A DNA stretch of 64,000 bases from Carallia brachiata (taxonomy: Eukaryota > Streptophyta > Magnoliopsida > Malpighiales > Rhizophoraceae), in the NCBI GenBank assembly GCA_021464245.1, contig JADCRB010000001.1, positions 6,444,152 through 6,508,151 on the forward strand, read 5' to 3'. Under the pieces are notes generated by a model. That model saw only the letters and a list, made by a program, of their open reading frames with translations, was not told the DNA's origin and did not search any database. Positions 36,401-51,400 of this stretch are shown here, one piece after another. The position numbers were made by a program, and so were the translations under genes. Numbering within the stretch: position 1 is the first letter of the stretch; every line of letters starts with the position of its first letter.

Positions 36401-39400
36401 TGGTGGAAAGACTACTGTCTGTCAATTATTGAGTAGAGCACTTGGGGCAAAACTCCATATATTGAATTGCCATCAATACACCGAAACATCTGATTTTCTT
36501 GGGGTTTGTTTTCCCATTTCATTTGTCTTTTTGTTTGAATGTACTACTTTGGCATGGGATGTCTAATTTAGTGAAGTTTTCTTTGTAATTTTTTTTGGGG
36601 AAAATGTTACTTACGAACTGTTTAACAGGGATTTTATCCAATCCGAGAGAGATCCAGACTGATGTCAGAGTTCAAACATGTAACCGAAAAGTTGATGCTG
36701 TTGAAGGCTTTTATCCACTTTCCTCATAATATGGTGAGGATTTTGGCAATAATCTATAAATTTCATCTAGTTTATTTTGCACTTCTTCCTGAGTAATGGT
36801 ATCTTTTACTTTCTTTTGTTGCAGGAAATTTCTTCTGATATTGGTCAAGCATCTTTGACCCTTGATCGTCTTGGTTTGATGAGTATCAGTTATAGACAAG
36901 GTCGGGTATCCTGTCCAGCTGTAACCAGTGAGGATCTTGATTTGCTTGATCAGATGACGACAGAACTCATTCAGCTGCATCATAAGTGGCAGACAATTTT
37001 TATGTGGCAAGATGGGCCTCTTGTGCAATCAATGAAGGCTGGTGATCTGTTCCTTTTGGATGAAATTTCTTTGGCTGATGATAGTGTGCTGGAGAGGTTG
37101 AATAGTGTCTTAGAACCTGAACGAAAACTGGTTGGTATCTGTCATACCATTTTGTTGAGGTTATTTTCATATATTTCTAATTCTTTTAGCTAGTTTTCAA
37201 AACTAGTGAAATATATTCATTTGCTTCTTTCTTGTGTGCAATGTGTTATCTCTGATTTCTTGTAGATTGGATATGAATGGTGAGTTTGTTTTATGTTTCC
37301 CAAGGATAAGTCTATAATCTTTTAAGATGGGAATCATACTATGTCTCATTTTTGTCAATTTTCATGCAATGTAACCAGTATGTTTTACACTTATGGTTCA
37401 CAAGACATCAATTTGTTGTAAATTGGCATTCTGTATGTTATTTGTTGATGCATCTGTTTGTTGATTTTTCAGTCTCTGGCAGAGAAAGGAGGGTCTGTGA
37501 TGGAAGAGATTACTGCCCATGAAAATTTTTTTGTGCTGGCAACTATGAACCCTGGGGGTGATTATGGCAAGAAGGAATTATCTCCAGCTCTTCGCAATCG
37601 TTTTACTGAGATTTGGGTACCTCCTGTTAGTGATCTGGATGAACTTAGAGATATTGCTTTCAACAGGTTTGGCTTCAACGAGATATTTCTTATCAAGACT
37701 GCACACACATGCACATAAGTAAATGAACGTTTTTTTTTTTTTTTTTTAACCTGTTTTCGTTCTTCCCATTTGTAGACTTGTTAGACCTGTCGATCCAAAA
37801 CTTACACATATCGTGGATGCAATGCTAAATTTCTGGGAGGTAAGTTTTTCATTAGATCTTAGTTTCCATACTTCAGGCATGAATGTTTTTCTTAGAAACA
37901 ATGCTTGAGAGTTTCTGTTTTCTGGACCAAACATTTAAAGCTTAATTTGATTGGTGAGATTCTAAAGCCTCTCCTTAGGTACAACTGCTAAGTGTGTAAA
38001 AAAAATGCATGCTGAATTATATGCCAAACCTCTTGATTTTAAGAAGCTTGGATCCTAGTTCATGCATACCATTTAATCCTCTTTTCTTAGAGAAATTTAA
38101 GATCTTAGTTTGCAGAGTTCAATTTTTTGTTAACACATCCTACTTTATTTTTCCTTTTATTTCTTTGGCATTATGGGGTCAATTTTCAAATAATTGTTGA
38201 GCTTATGCATTACAAACACTATCAACAAATAATCTCTAACCTTTTTGTCATATTTCTTATTTGCTGCAGTGGTTCAATCAGTTAGGAATGGGGAAAATGC
38301 TTACTGTGAGGGATCTCATATCTTGGATTGAGTTTGTTAAGGTGACTAATGCAAGTTTGGGACCTGAGCATGCATTTCTCCATGGGCTCTTCCTAGTTTT
38401 GCTTGATGGATTATGTTTAGGTAATCCCTGCCATATTCAATATTCATGTTTGCCAATTGATTGAGTCTAATTTGCTTTTATTTCGTTCTTGTTGCATTGC
38501 AGTTTGAGCCATCATGAAGGCTCGCCTAAATTGTTCCCTTTTTGTCATGCATGTTCTTCTGCTTCATCTCAAAGCTTAATTTTTTTGTACTTTCCACTTT
38601 ATTTCGGTTATAATTGAACATACCTTGCAATTTTTTAAAATGAAATTCTATTGGTAATCACACTTTGAGAAAGGAAACTTGTGTGTCTTTTACCTGCACT
38701 GCTGTTTGAAAGTTTTATGGCGTTGATGGACTATAATCTGCAAAGCATTTTCAGTTGAGTCAATGCAGATAATTCTTACATTTGTTTTCTTGACAAACAA
38801 CTATGATTTGCTCTTCACTTTTTATGTACCTCATATTAGCTTCACATTATAAGTGGATATAAACACGACAGGCTCATTCATGGAATAGTAATGGCTCATT
38901 CATGGAATTAGTAATGGACCCACTCCTATGAACATTTAAATGTATTTGTTGAAAAGTGTAAAAATGTTGCTGCTATCTAGGCATGGTAGTTGGCCTGCTT
39001 TTTGTTTTGATTTCTTATGGGCATCAAGTTGTTGTAGCTTTTGCATACACTTGTTGGCATGCAACCTTAACTCGTCCTTGTTTTTGGTTCTTATACTTCA
39101 TCCATTTATATGTATTTTCAGGAACTGGCATTTCCAAAGAGGATGCGTCACTGTTGAGGGAGAAATGCTTTTCTTTTATTTTAAAACTGCTTGAGGTGTG
39201 TTTTTATGCCTGATGCTTTCAGATGAATGTTGTAATTGATTGGCATCATATCTGTCCTTTGTCTCTAGCATTTTATTTTTTTTTTATGAATCATCTTTTG
39301 ATTTATCTTTCTTAGTTTCTCTTCTTAGTAGCTTGATTTTTGAACTTATGTGTTATTTATTATACTTAGGCTTTTTAGATTTAGCATTGCCCTCTCTCTA

Positions 39401-42400
39401 GGTTAAGATAAGTTGTCTAATTGACGTGAGGATTTTCTATAATAACAAGTTACAAGTGTCAGTTTTGGCTTTGCAAATCTCGAGAAAGCATTCGAAAAGG
39501 AAATCTTGGAATTATAATATGCAAACACTTTTGCAACTTTCTTAATGATGTTTTCTGTTTTGGCTGTCAGTTAACTTTTTTCTATAAATCCACTGAAAAA
39601 TGGCTGGTGGTTGTGCAATTATCCAAATGCAAGTTGCTGAGACTGCTTTGGTGTTTTTCCTGTTGCAGCTGGATGACAATGAACTATTTAATATGGAGAA
39701 TTATGGTTGGGCAGATCGTAGAATAACTGCAGATACGTCATGCAGCGATAATATGCTACGTAAAAATGTCTTTGGCATACATCCCTTTTATATTGAAAAA
39801 GGTATCTTGCAATCAAATGTTGTCTTGTTATTAAGATATTATTAGTCACTAAACTATTTTATAATTTTTGGGAAGTGGTGATTGGTTTGGGCATGATATA
39901 AGTGACAATCATTTTATTAGATTCCCAATGTTTTCTTTTCTGGGAATTCTGTTTGGTTTCTAGTTTTAGCTTGAGTGGCATGTTTATCGTCATCACATTC
40001 TTTTGTTTCTCTTTCATGGGTTTTGCCTACAGGTTATGAAGAGTGTGATGCTGGAGGTTTCGAATTCTTGGCTCCTACAACGCGCAGAAATGCTTTGCGG
40101 GTGCTGCGAGCAATGCAACTTCCAAAACCTGGTATGCCTTTTAGTTCTGATGGTCTTTCAACTCTTCATCCTCATACCCTGTCCACTAATGGAAAAGGAA
40201 AAAGGACGTAATCCACAGCTAAGATATCCCTCTTGGTGTTCTAATTAATTTTCTATTTCCATATGCCTTGCAGTTTTACTGGAAGGCAGCCCAGGCGTTG
40301 GTAAAACAAGTCTAATTATTGCCTTGGGAAAATATTCCGGTCACAAAGTTGTACGCATAAACCTGTCTGAGCAGGTTGGTGATACTTTGTGATTTTAACC
40401 TTTTTCAGTCTATTTCTCTTGGCTATGGTTTTTTGATGTTTGCTTGTGATGCAGACTGACTTGATGGATTTGCTTGGATCAGACTTGCCTGTTGACAGTG
40501 ACGAAGGGATGAAATTTGCATGGTCTGATGGAATCTTACTGCAGGTCTTAATTTTCTTTGTGAAGGTCTCTTCTTTCTGACTATTTAGGGGCCAATATTG
40601 AAGATTTGAATTACATTATTTTGGCAGGCTTTGAAGGAAGGTTGTTGGGTTCTGTTAGATGAGCTCAATCTTGCTCCACAATCTGTCTTAGAGGTACTGG
40701 CTACAAACCTTTTCGGTTTTGTTGCATTTTTCTCCAGCTTTTTGCCCTTTTGCTGCCTCTGCACATCCAATGCAAATGTGTAGTTATGAATATTTTATTT
40801 TTGTCAGGGTTTGAATGCTATACTGGATCATCGAGCCGAGGTCTTTATTCCAGAGCTTGGTCTTACTTTTAAATGTCCACCATCTTTCAGAATCTTCGCA
40901 TGTCAAAACCCATTTTCTCAAGGTGGAGGTAGAAAAGGCCTTCCAAGGTCTTTTTTGAATCGGTTCACAAAGGTTCGTTATATTGTTGGTGCTGCTTCAA
41001 AGGCTAGGAGACAATGAATGCAAACACAACTTATACTCTCTTCAATAATTGTTGATTTCAGGTGTATATAGATGAGTTAGCTGAGGAAGACTATCTATTT
41101 ATCTGTAGTTCACTTTATCCCTCAATCCCAAGACCAGTACTTTCAAAGTTAATCTCGTTCAATAAGAGATTACACGAAGAAATTATGTTATACCACAAGT
41201 TTGCACAAAATGGCTCTCCTTGGGAATTTAACTTGCGTGATGTTCTTCGTTCATGCCAGATTATTCAAGGTACAAACATATGCTTTTACTCGTGTCAGAT
41301 GCTCTCTTGTCTCATTGTTTGCCCTCTTTGTCCTTCCTTTCTAAAATCTTATTTCTATTAATTTAGGAGTGCCAGAGAAGTCAATTTCGGAGAGCTTTGT
41401 GAACATTCTATATGTTCAAAGAATGCGTACAGCAGCTGATCGCCAGCAAGTATTACAGCTGTATGAAGAGGTTTTTGGGGAAAAGCCCTTGATAAATCCT
41501 TACCCCCGAGTGGAGCTAAATCCTGAATATTTATTTGTGGGGACTAGTGCCATTAAGAGGAACAGTTTTCAGTCTTGGAGCCCTTTGAATAATCAACTGA
41601 ATATTATGCCTTACATTCGTCACAGTTTGGAAGCTGTTGCACATTCTGTTGAGCATCAATGGTTGTGCATCTTGGTTGGTCCATCATCTTCTGGGAAGAC
41701 TTCATTGATAAGGTTGTTAGCTCAGCTCACTGGCAATGTCCTGAATGAATTGAACCTCTCATCTGCAACTGATATATCAGAGTTACTTGGATGCTTCGAG
41801 CAATACAATGCTTACCGCAATATCAAGTTGATTGTTGCTAAAATTGAGCAGTATGTTAATCAATATTTCAGTTTGCAATTAAAATTTTCGAAGGCTGCAT
41901 TTGTTAGTGAAAGAAAAGGCATAATAGCCAAATGGTTTGCTTTCTTATCTGCGACGGATTCTGGTTTGGCGTCAACTTCTAATTTTTCTCATTTGGAAAA
42001 CTGGGGGAACATTATTAAATCTCTTAGTTTGCTTGTTGACATCATTGAAAATTAAAGTCAGATATGGAAAATTATGATTCGCTTGTTTCTGAGTCGACAG
42101 AAGAACTGGACAGAATGAAAGCAATTTTGAAGTTGCAAATAGATCAGAAAAAAGAGTCATTTTCAGCAAAGTTTGAATGGGTCACTGGATTACTTATTAA
42201 AGCGATAGAAAATGGGAATGGTTAGTTCTGGAGAATGCAAATCTTTGTAACCCGACGGTACTTCACATGCCTATGAACTCTTCATTTCTTGCTTCTCTTT
42301 TTGCCAATTTTCTCATCTGTCATTTTTGTTTTTCCCCTGATTGATTACTCCAGGTTCTTGATAGAATCAATTCATTAGTGGAGCCAAGTGGATCAATCAC

Positions 42401-45400
42401 AATCAATGAGCGTGGCATTGTTGATGGAAGCCCAATGGTTATTTTCCCACACCCTAATTTTCGGATGTTCCTCACAGTTAATCCAAGTTATGGTGAAGTG
42501 TCCAGAGCAATGCGAAACAGAGGAGTAGAAATATTTCTGATGCAGCCATATTGGCTACTTGATGAGGCAAGTGACCATAGCTGTGCAGAGTTTGAGCTAA
42601 AAGACGTGAAGAGGTTTATTACGTTATCTGACATCCCTTTTGCCAAATTAGTTGATTCAATGGCTAAAGCTCATCTCTATGCTAGAAATGAAGGTCGAAA
42701 ACTTGATGTCCAAGTTACGTATCTTGAACTTTCACGCTGGATTCAGTTATTCCAGCAGCTTCTCAGAAAAGGCAATCAGACGTTGTGGAGCCTCCAGATA
42801 AGTTGGGAGCATACATATCTGTCTTCGTTGGGAGAGGCTATGGGATGGGAAATTATCAACTATGCAAAAGTTTCGTACTTATCAAGAGAAAAATTGCCAA
42901 CGTCCAATTTGCCGGCGGAGTTCTCTTTGTATGTGCCTGAGGGATGGCTGGTGCCACTGAAGGTGAGGGATTTTATATTGTACTCAAGAGAGACTTCTGT
43001 CAAACAGAATTGTTTGTATTTGGAGTACCTTGTGGCTCAGTGTGAATTGGGAGAAACATGGAATGGAGGGCGCATGGACCAAGTTTCGTCCATTGCTAAT
43101 CATGAAGACGACTGGCTGGTTTCTAGTTCTTGTGACAACTCAATCTTTGATTGGAAATTGATCAACAAGATGATTTTTTTTGCCACCAACTGGGCAATTG
43201 AACAGGCCCATGATGGGGATTACAAGCTTTATTTTCTCTGCTTTGACCTGTTTGGCTCTAAATTGCAGCACTGTAGTCGTTCTTTCAGTTCTTTCTTTAC
43301 TACCCTTAAACAGGGATTCGAGCATCCCATTTGGAAGCATTTTTTCTCCTGCCAACACAAGCTATCATCTCTTAATCAAGTAGATAGGAACTTGCAGCCT
43401 ATTCCACTGCTTTCACTTGGTCTGATTAATTTAAATGCAACAGAAGATGTGACAAAGGCTTCAAATGCCCTTCTTTATAATGCTATGCTTTCTTATCAAC
43501 AATGGAATGCTCAAAGTGCCTATCAGTATAGTTATGAGGCTAGGCATTTCAGACCAGTCTTGGAGTCACTGCAAATGTTAGAGAGGGAAATTCTGGATAT
43601 GCTCGTTCAATTTCCGTCCAATGATGTGCTATCTAAGTTATACTCGGACCTTGTAGAGGATCACATATTTTTCTGGGATACTTTTGTCTCATCACAAGAT
43701 GATGCATTGCCGATAGCCGGTCCATTGCTGATAGCATGGCATTCTTTGACAAAGGACATTTCAAGATTGCATAATTTTTCTCCAAGAGCTGCTGACAATG
43801 TACTGCTGGTATGTTTACAATGATTTTTGACCTTATCCACTTTTTTGTGTCCATGTGAGCCTAATTTCTCGAGCTTTTGATACAGATGGCAAGCAAAAAT
43901 CTTGACAAAGTTTTCACTCAGCGCTCAGAGCAGTCCTTGCTATGGATTTATGGTGGTCATCCAATATTGCCTGCATCTGAGGACTTGTCTGAAGTACAGA
44001 AGCAGCTTTTGGACCAATGTGAGTCAATTTGGCCGACTGGGAAAAATCAATTTAAGCAAGGTAGGACATGTTGATTATACTGATTGCTTTTAATTGTTAG
44101 TTGATTCCTTCATGATCTTCACCTTCTTCCTCCTCCTTTTAACTGCTTAATTTAATGAGTTTGAAATGTCTGTGGACAGTTAATGATGGTTTCACCCAGG
44201 TGGTTGCTTCTTCTGGTCGTGAACTTCGGTTTCTGGCATTGAAAGGTTGAAATTTTATGTACTTTTTTGATTAATTTGCACTCATTGACAAGGAGTAGAT
44301 GTGTTCAAAAAAAAAAAAAGGACATGGAGCAGGGATGCCAAAGTCTTAGTATATCATTACAAGTCGTCTGCCTGCCAATTGGATTCAAAAAGAGATTCAC
44401 AACTGCATTTAGATTCGACTCTTGCTATAAACTTTAGTATTTCTTTGCAGTTTTTCATATTTCTGTCTATGCAGTTTTAGTATTATATTGGCTTGCTTGG
44501 TTTTTGAAGTCACGTGATATAATTTAGTCTTTGGTTAAAAAATTTAGCCAAGATGTGAGCAGTTTTAGTTCAACTCATTGCTTTAACCTTTGGTAAATGG
44601 GAAGCCACCATAGGGGCTGAATTCAAGCAGATTTTCACATAATTATTTCATGGAACTGGGCATATATTGTTAATGTGTTCTTTGGAAATTTTTATTCAAT
44701 TTAAGTCCTTGATCGTATCTGAAATACTGTTGAGAACATTAGGAAAGCAAGAAAGAGAAAGGCAGCATATATATATATATACATGTATGTTTCTGCTATG
44801 TGGCATCTGTTCTGGCATTAAATTTATATGGTGAAACTTCATGACACCTTTTTTTTCTCGTAAGTTATCATCATATTTGCTGATCTCTCTCCTTGAATCT
44901 TATGATGCCCTTTGATTTCTAGGGATTTCCATGTCATTGTATATTACGTCAAGTAAATCCCATGAAGAAGTTTTCCAATTTGTTCAGCAACTGAAGGAGA
45001 TGGGTCAGGTTTGTGCTCCATAATCACGTGATTTCAATTTTGTATTTTTTCTGGAATGTAGCACTGAAAGATACTGGAGTTTGTTTTCTCAGATGCTGAT
45101 GGAAAGACTTAGATATGAAAAGCATAAGTTGGAGGTCAAGTTACAATCTGATGAGCATGCTCTTGTGGAGGAAAATTTAGCTTCTTGTTGCGTTTTCTCA
45201 CCTGAAATATTGTGCACAAGTTCTGGATATTTTAGTTGGCAAGAGACTGTTCCTATATTGGATGGCACAAGTCTTTTCTTGGACAGGGAACTACTGCAAA
45301 AGCTCTTATCCCTTGTTTTGGTGGATCCCAGTGGATTACAGCAGGTAAGCTCAATGCCTCAATTTTCTTCAATCAGGAGCTTTGTCTTGGTTTCTCTTAG

Positions 45401-48400
45401 TCAACCTGCTTAGGATACCACGAGCTTTGGATTGTTTTGATCCTTCATCTTCGGTGTAAGTGGGGAACTTATCCATTTTGCCATTTGATTTATCATACTC
45501 TTTTATGCACATCAGATTGTGGTTGCTCTTACTTGGTTAATTACTCGAATCTTGGGAATGAGGAAAACTCGATTTGTCATGTTGATAACAAAGGACAATT
45601 TGATTTTGTAAATGGCATGGGAGAGGTTTAACATGTGGCTAAAACCTGCTTTCTGTGTTGGCATTTAATAGTTGCTAGATTGGGTATTTGTATCAAACTA
45701 TGCAACATGCTAAAATGTTCTGATATAGGCACTTGATTACTTTTGAATGGATGCTTGCATCAGAAAAATCTCTATTTGAATGTAATGTTCACTCAAACAT
45801 CATAGATACATAAATAATAAATCAACAATGTTTGTATTTGTAAGTTATGCAAAGGATCCTTGATCTTGGTTTTCTGAGGTGCATTTCAAATCCCACAAGC
45901 TTGTGCCATTAGATAATGGAGACATTGCTACCATTTAATAGCTTTAAATTCTAATTACTTGTGAAGAAGAAAAGATGGACACTCGCTATAATTCTGTCAT
46001 GCAGTTGCCCAACATCTCGAGTCTAGTGATTCAACTGTGCAGTTGCGCAACATCTCAAGTCTAGTGACTCAGTCATGCTGGATCTGAATATTTTTTTTGA
46101 TTATTTCCTCAGCATCTATAGCATAATTTTAAAGTTGTGGCTAGTAGTCAGCATGATTCATTTGGAAATTTCATGATGAGGCATTATAATTTTGATCCAT
46201 GCTTCATTATTTTTATGATTGTGCTTGTGTACTTGTGGCCATTGTTCAGTTGCTGACATTTTTATGCTTTTGGCATTTAGTTCCTTGCTTAACTGCTGAC
46301 ATTACGGTGTATTTGTAGGACTTCTTTTTTAACAATCAAATTTATCTGTTTGGTTCTCTGGAGAGCATGTAAGATTCACATTTTCCCTTTCCTTATCCTA
46401 TTCTTTGAAACTTTAATTTGTTTATTGTTAGGCTCTGCGTGATGCATCGAAGCTGCTGCTGGAATTTGCTTTAAAATTCTCTTTAACCTCTTCAACAAGA
46501 CCACCTCAAAATTTTGTGCCACACCAAAAAATTTTATGGATACTTGATGCTTGGACTGCTGTGAATGATGGTCAGTGCCATTTTTCAGTATATATTTTTA
46601 TGCTTTTATTATTGCGAGTTTGTGTTCATTTCCTTGTGTTCCAGCAAATGGAAAAATTACCAGCTATGTTCTTGAGATGTGGTCATGCTGGCATTGCTCT
46701 TTGTGGAACCATTGTCCCGAGTTTCTCAAGGTATATATAGTTTTAATTCGTGGATATGTATTAGTGTTTTACGATTAATTTCAGAGGCATTTTACTTGAT
46801 GGGGTGCTTATTGGCATGCAGAATTTGTCAAAGACTGGTGATCATGATATACCACAACCTGATATGCTCTTTCAGCCCATTGGAGCGGCGACCGTCTGCC
46901 AGATTCTGTAAGATCTATTAATTACACCATCTTAATGGTTGCAATTTCTTTCTTGTTGTGATATTTGCACGGTCTTATGAATATTCGAGTGTGTATTGTT
47001 CTTTGTATTAATGCAGATGTGTGCTATTTACGAATTTTTTGTTGATGCATACTCATGCATGTGTAATGTGTATCGCTAGATACTATTACGATATGAAGAT
47101 TGCATTTTATTTTTCCTACTATGTTTCTCAGTTTTTTTGTCCATCTCATACCACCAGGCAAAGCACGTGTGCCATCAAGGATTACTTTCTCCATTCTTTG
47201 AAGCTTAAAGTCGCTTCATGCAATTTCTGGCAAAGTTTTCCTGCAGGAACAAGCTTAAATAAGTTTCTCTTATTTGTTGGTCGGTCTTTATTTGAACAGG
47301 TAGCTTCGCTTTTGTAAGTTGGAATATGTTTGTTTTTCCATTTTAATCTTCTGATTAAAACGGTATATTGTCTCTTCCAGATTATATATGCCCACGAGAA
47401 GGCGTTCAATCACGATAAGTTCGCAAGAATCAAATCTATCTTCTGCTCTTTCCAGAATACTGCCGCTACCGTAGGCTTCTTATAGAATTTTCTCTTTCAG
47501 AATAATCCACATGCTTTTTGTGTGTTTGTGACATGATGCTCTGTTGGTTTTACATTTTTTTGCTTAATATTCACTGAAATTAAAACTGTCAAAATCTTCA
47601 TTTTTGGCATTAATCACACTTTATGCTTTTTCTGTGGTATATTCCTTACAATATAATTGGCCTTGCTAATTAAGCTGTATAATGTATCCAGTGAAGAGAA
47701 GTTTCTTGCTTCTTTTACATCTTAAATTAATGGAATCTTTTGTGGTAATTAGGAAGAGGTCATCCAGGAGTTGAGCTCTCTAATTGCATCATCAAGCCAT
47801 CAAAAATTAAAGTCCTCATTGAAGCTGTTTATTGAGCCTGTTCTTGGAGAGCTTTATCTACCTAGTTCATCCCCTGGTAGTCAAATATTTTGATAATTTC
47901 TGTATTCTGTGTGCCTTCACATTTAGTTTTTGTTTCTGTTTCTTTTTGTAGATTACATTTATTGTGCTTCTTTTTCTTTCTGTAGATCTTCACTTGAACA
48001 TTGGATATGCATGGTTACGGGTTGGTGGCTTGCGTTTTAATCTATTGCTTAGCTGTAACAATTTGGATCCTGTCATGAAATACTCTTGCAAGGATAAACA
48101 AATAGAAGGGAAGATCTCGTCTCTTGAGCTTGAAATCAAGGTGGGTCTTATATATATTATTTGATCTTTTTTTCAAAATCTCACGGAACTCCATTCGTAG
48201 ACTTCATCTCATGTTCTGCACTTGACTTTGTGCTTTCATTAAAGTATATCCTTATGTCGAGTAAAGAAGTTGTGGCGATTGGCATCAAGTAAGAAACTGT
48301 TGGGCTGTAGCAGTGACATGCACATACTCCCTTCATATCTGCTTCTCTTGTAGCTGATGTGCATGCATGAGTACATGGCATATGCATGCATGCAATACGT

Positions 48401-51400
48401 ACTGCATACCATATGTATATCTTTATATATGCGTTTCTTGGTGTTAATTGTGCGACTCCTCTTAGGTACGAGAAGAATGTAACTATATTGCTGGATGGCC
48501 ATCCTCAAGAATGGCTGATAAAAACAGAACAGAAGCTTTGGAAAGGCTAAAAGCTGAACATCAGAGGCTGCAACGGAAGGTATGAAAGCAACCACTTCAC
48601 TCTCATGAATCAGTTTTTTTCTTCAGATAATTGTTAAACTGATTAAATTCATTCTGAAATAATAATATTTTGTACACAGTTTGGTAAGCTTAGTTTCCAG
48701 TTTGAGATAATATTGCGGGTACTTTTATCTTCTCTGAATTATGTTCTTGATATGATGGATCAAATGATTTATGTGACCTCAGAAAGATCAATATTTTAGG
48801 ATTTTCGTTTGAATTTCAGCCAGGCTGATAGATCATTATGTACTGTACTACTACAACAACAAACCCATAATCCCAAATTTTATTGTCGTCGGCTTAATGA
48901 ATGTTTTATTGCCATTCCGTTCTTAGTAATGATGTAGTTTATTGTTCTTCATTTGAGGCAAAAGCAGGCTTGCCGACATCAACTTGTGGAAGATAGGAAA
49001 TTATTTTTTTTCTTACTATTTATTATCTTTTCTTCTTTTATTTATGATAATTACTGCAACTTTATGTCATTTATTGTAAGGGATGCAAAGGTAGAAATTT
49101 TTCTGATGCTTAACTTGTGATACTATGTTACCTGGTTCGGTTTTTATCATCAGTTGGTGTTTCGCTGCAATCCTTCAAAGTATAGTGCTTTAAGGAAAGA
49201 ATGTGAGGAGTTCTGGGAACTAAGCCATTTGCAAAAGGTTCTATCATCAGATGGCATTAAAGTCATGGAGAAGCAAGAGATTTTTGACCAATTGTGCAAC
49301 TGGCAGGTTTATGTCAAAACACATCTAAGATTATGTGGTTGGTTCATTAGTCTTGTCTTTGATTTGATGGCATTATTTTCTGGAATTCTCAGGAGATAGC
49401 AACTGCTTTCATCAACCGTTTGGCAGATGAATATAAGGATTACTGATGTTGCTCAACCATTTCAAGTTGCAGTTTACGAAATGAAGTTGGGGCTTTCACT
49501 GCTTCTGTCTGGTGCTTTGCAGAAAAAGTTTCTGAACCAAATTGAAGAAGATAATATGGATCAAGTCACGGTATACTGGTGTAGCTTTTACAGTGGTTCT
49601 GGTTGCTCAATGCAAATTTTAGTTGTTTAGACTTGATCCGCTAGCTCTCATGACTGACTTAAAAAAATATTGCAGGAATCTATCTATTCTTTCTTGAGAT
49701 TTCCTGGTGGCCATGCATTCAAGTCAATTTCTTTCGACATTATCGATGTTCCTACCAACTTTTGGGAGCTTGAAACAAGTTTGGTAGAAAAGTTGGTTCC
49801 CTTTGCAAGAGAGGAAAAATCTGAACAAGTGGTGCGTCTCCCTAAATATATTTTCATTCAATGGGGCATTATCAGGGTGCCCCCACTGAAAATTTCGTTT
49901 GGTATATTATTCTATGTACTGTTTCTGATTGCCTGAGATGCTTTGCCAATGATGATAGGCCTCTTTCTTACATCAAAAACCTGCATTCCACCAGAACATT
50001 CTTGCCCATGTTGTACGATTCGTAGCTGATTCTCATAGGATTGATCATGCCTCCTTTAAGGTGAGATTCCTTGAGTTTGAGTGATTAGTTGGAACTACTT
50101 GTGTTGTATATTCTCTTATATTATGCTTACATTTTTTCAATCAGACATTGACTAGCATATTCTATCAATATGCTTGTAAATGGTTGAGTTTCAAAGTTAA
50201 AACCAAAGAAAAAGGAGGCCATGATGTTCAAGAATACAAGTTCAGGCCGCGTGCCTTTATGATCAAGAGTGTGGTTGATGTTGATATATCAGCTCTTGGG
50301 AAGTTGTTTTCAGATGACAGTTTTATGGAATGGCAGGAGTTGCTTTCCGAAGAAGAATACCCAGAGAAAAAGTGATGCTTCATTTCTCTCTCTCTCTCCC
50401 CCCTACCCCCCTCCCCTTCCCCAAATATACTCTTTCCACTAATGTTTTCTTCGTGCATTCAGATTGAACCAAGTGCAGAGGATGAATCTTTGGAGGAAGA
50501 ATGGAACCTCATGGGGGAAACCAGCATGAACAGCATGGTCCACATCCATAATCAATTATTTGGTTCAAACAATCTTATCCAAAATGTAAGCTGTCTTTCT
50601 GATTTTGTAACCATCTTATCCAAAATGTTAGTTGTCTTTCTAATTATGTGGATGTTTCCCGATATTGGTGACTAAAATAGTGGTCCATTTACTTGCCTAA
50701 TTTTCATCTTTTTTAATGTTTACCTGTACCTTTTAGAAAGTATTTATAGATTTTGTTTGTGTCTGTAACATGCTGTTATGCGTGTCTTCTTATCTGTGGG
50801 TGTACTTGTTCACTTGCATTAGTGGACTTTTACACTTGCATACAGCATAAGATTGGTAGTTTTGTTTACGTGCTTGTTATGGTTTTCTGTTTATTTTCAG
50901 CCTCAAACGTTCTACATATCCGATGCCGATAGGTTGCTTTTGTTTACTGATTCTTACAGACTAGGAGCAGGAATGATTAGAGGTGATCAGTGAATCTGGC
51001 TTTCTCATTTTATGTTCATGGCATTTGGCACTTCAAAGAGACAAAACTGTAATGCTGGTTTTTTGAACAGGTTTAAAAGGCTTACATGCTTCAAGTTTAG
51101 ATGCTAAACTTGTGCCAGAACATTTACTTCGCCTCTGTCTCGAGCATGAACGGATGGTTGGTTCATCGCAAAAGCAATGTTCCAATTACAATTTTTATAA
51201 GGTATTTAAGAGTCAAGATGTTACTCTTTGTGGAAAAGAAAAGGTTGACCTTAGTGGATCTTTGTTTGACTTGATTTCCGTCCTTTTTCTAGGACTCAAA
51301 CACTCCAGTGATGGCTAAAATGGTAAAGTTGCTTGCTACTCTTCAGCAGCAGATCCTCGTCCTTTTGAACGAGTGGGAAGATCACCCTGCTCTAAAGAAA

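Noticed and set aside
48330..48420. ATGCAT-rich stretch in an MDN1 intron as a regulatory (RY) element
   Set aside because: It is a simple-sequence patch inside a mid-gene intron; nothing else suggests a regulatory role.
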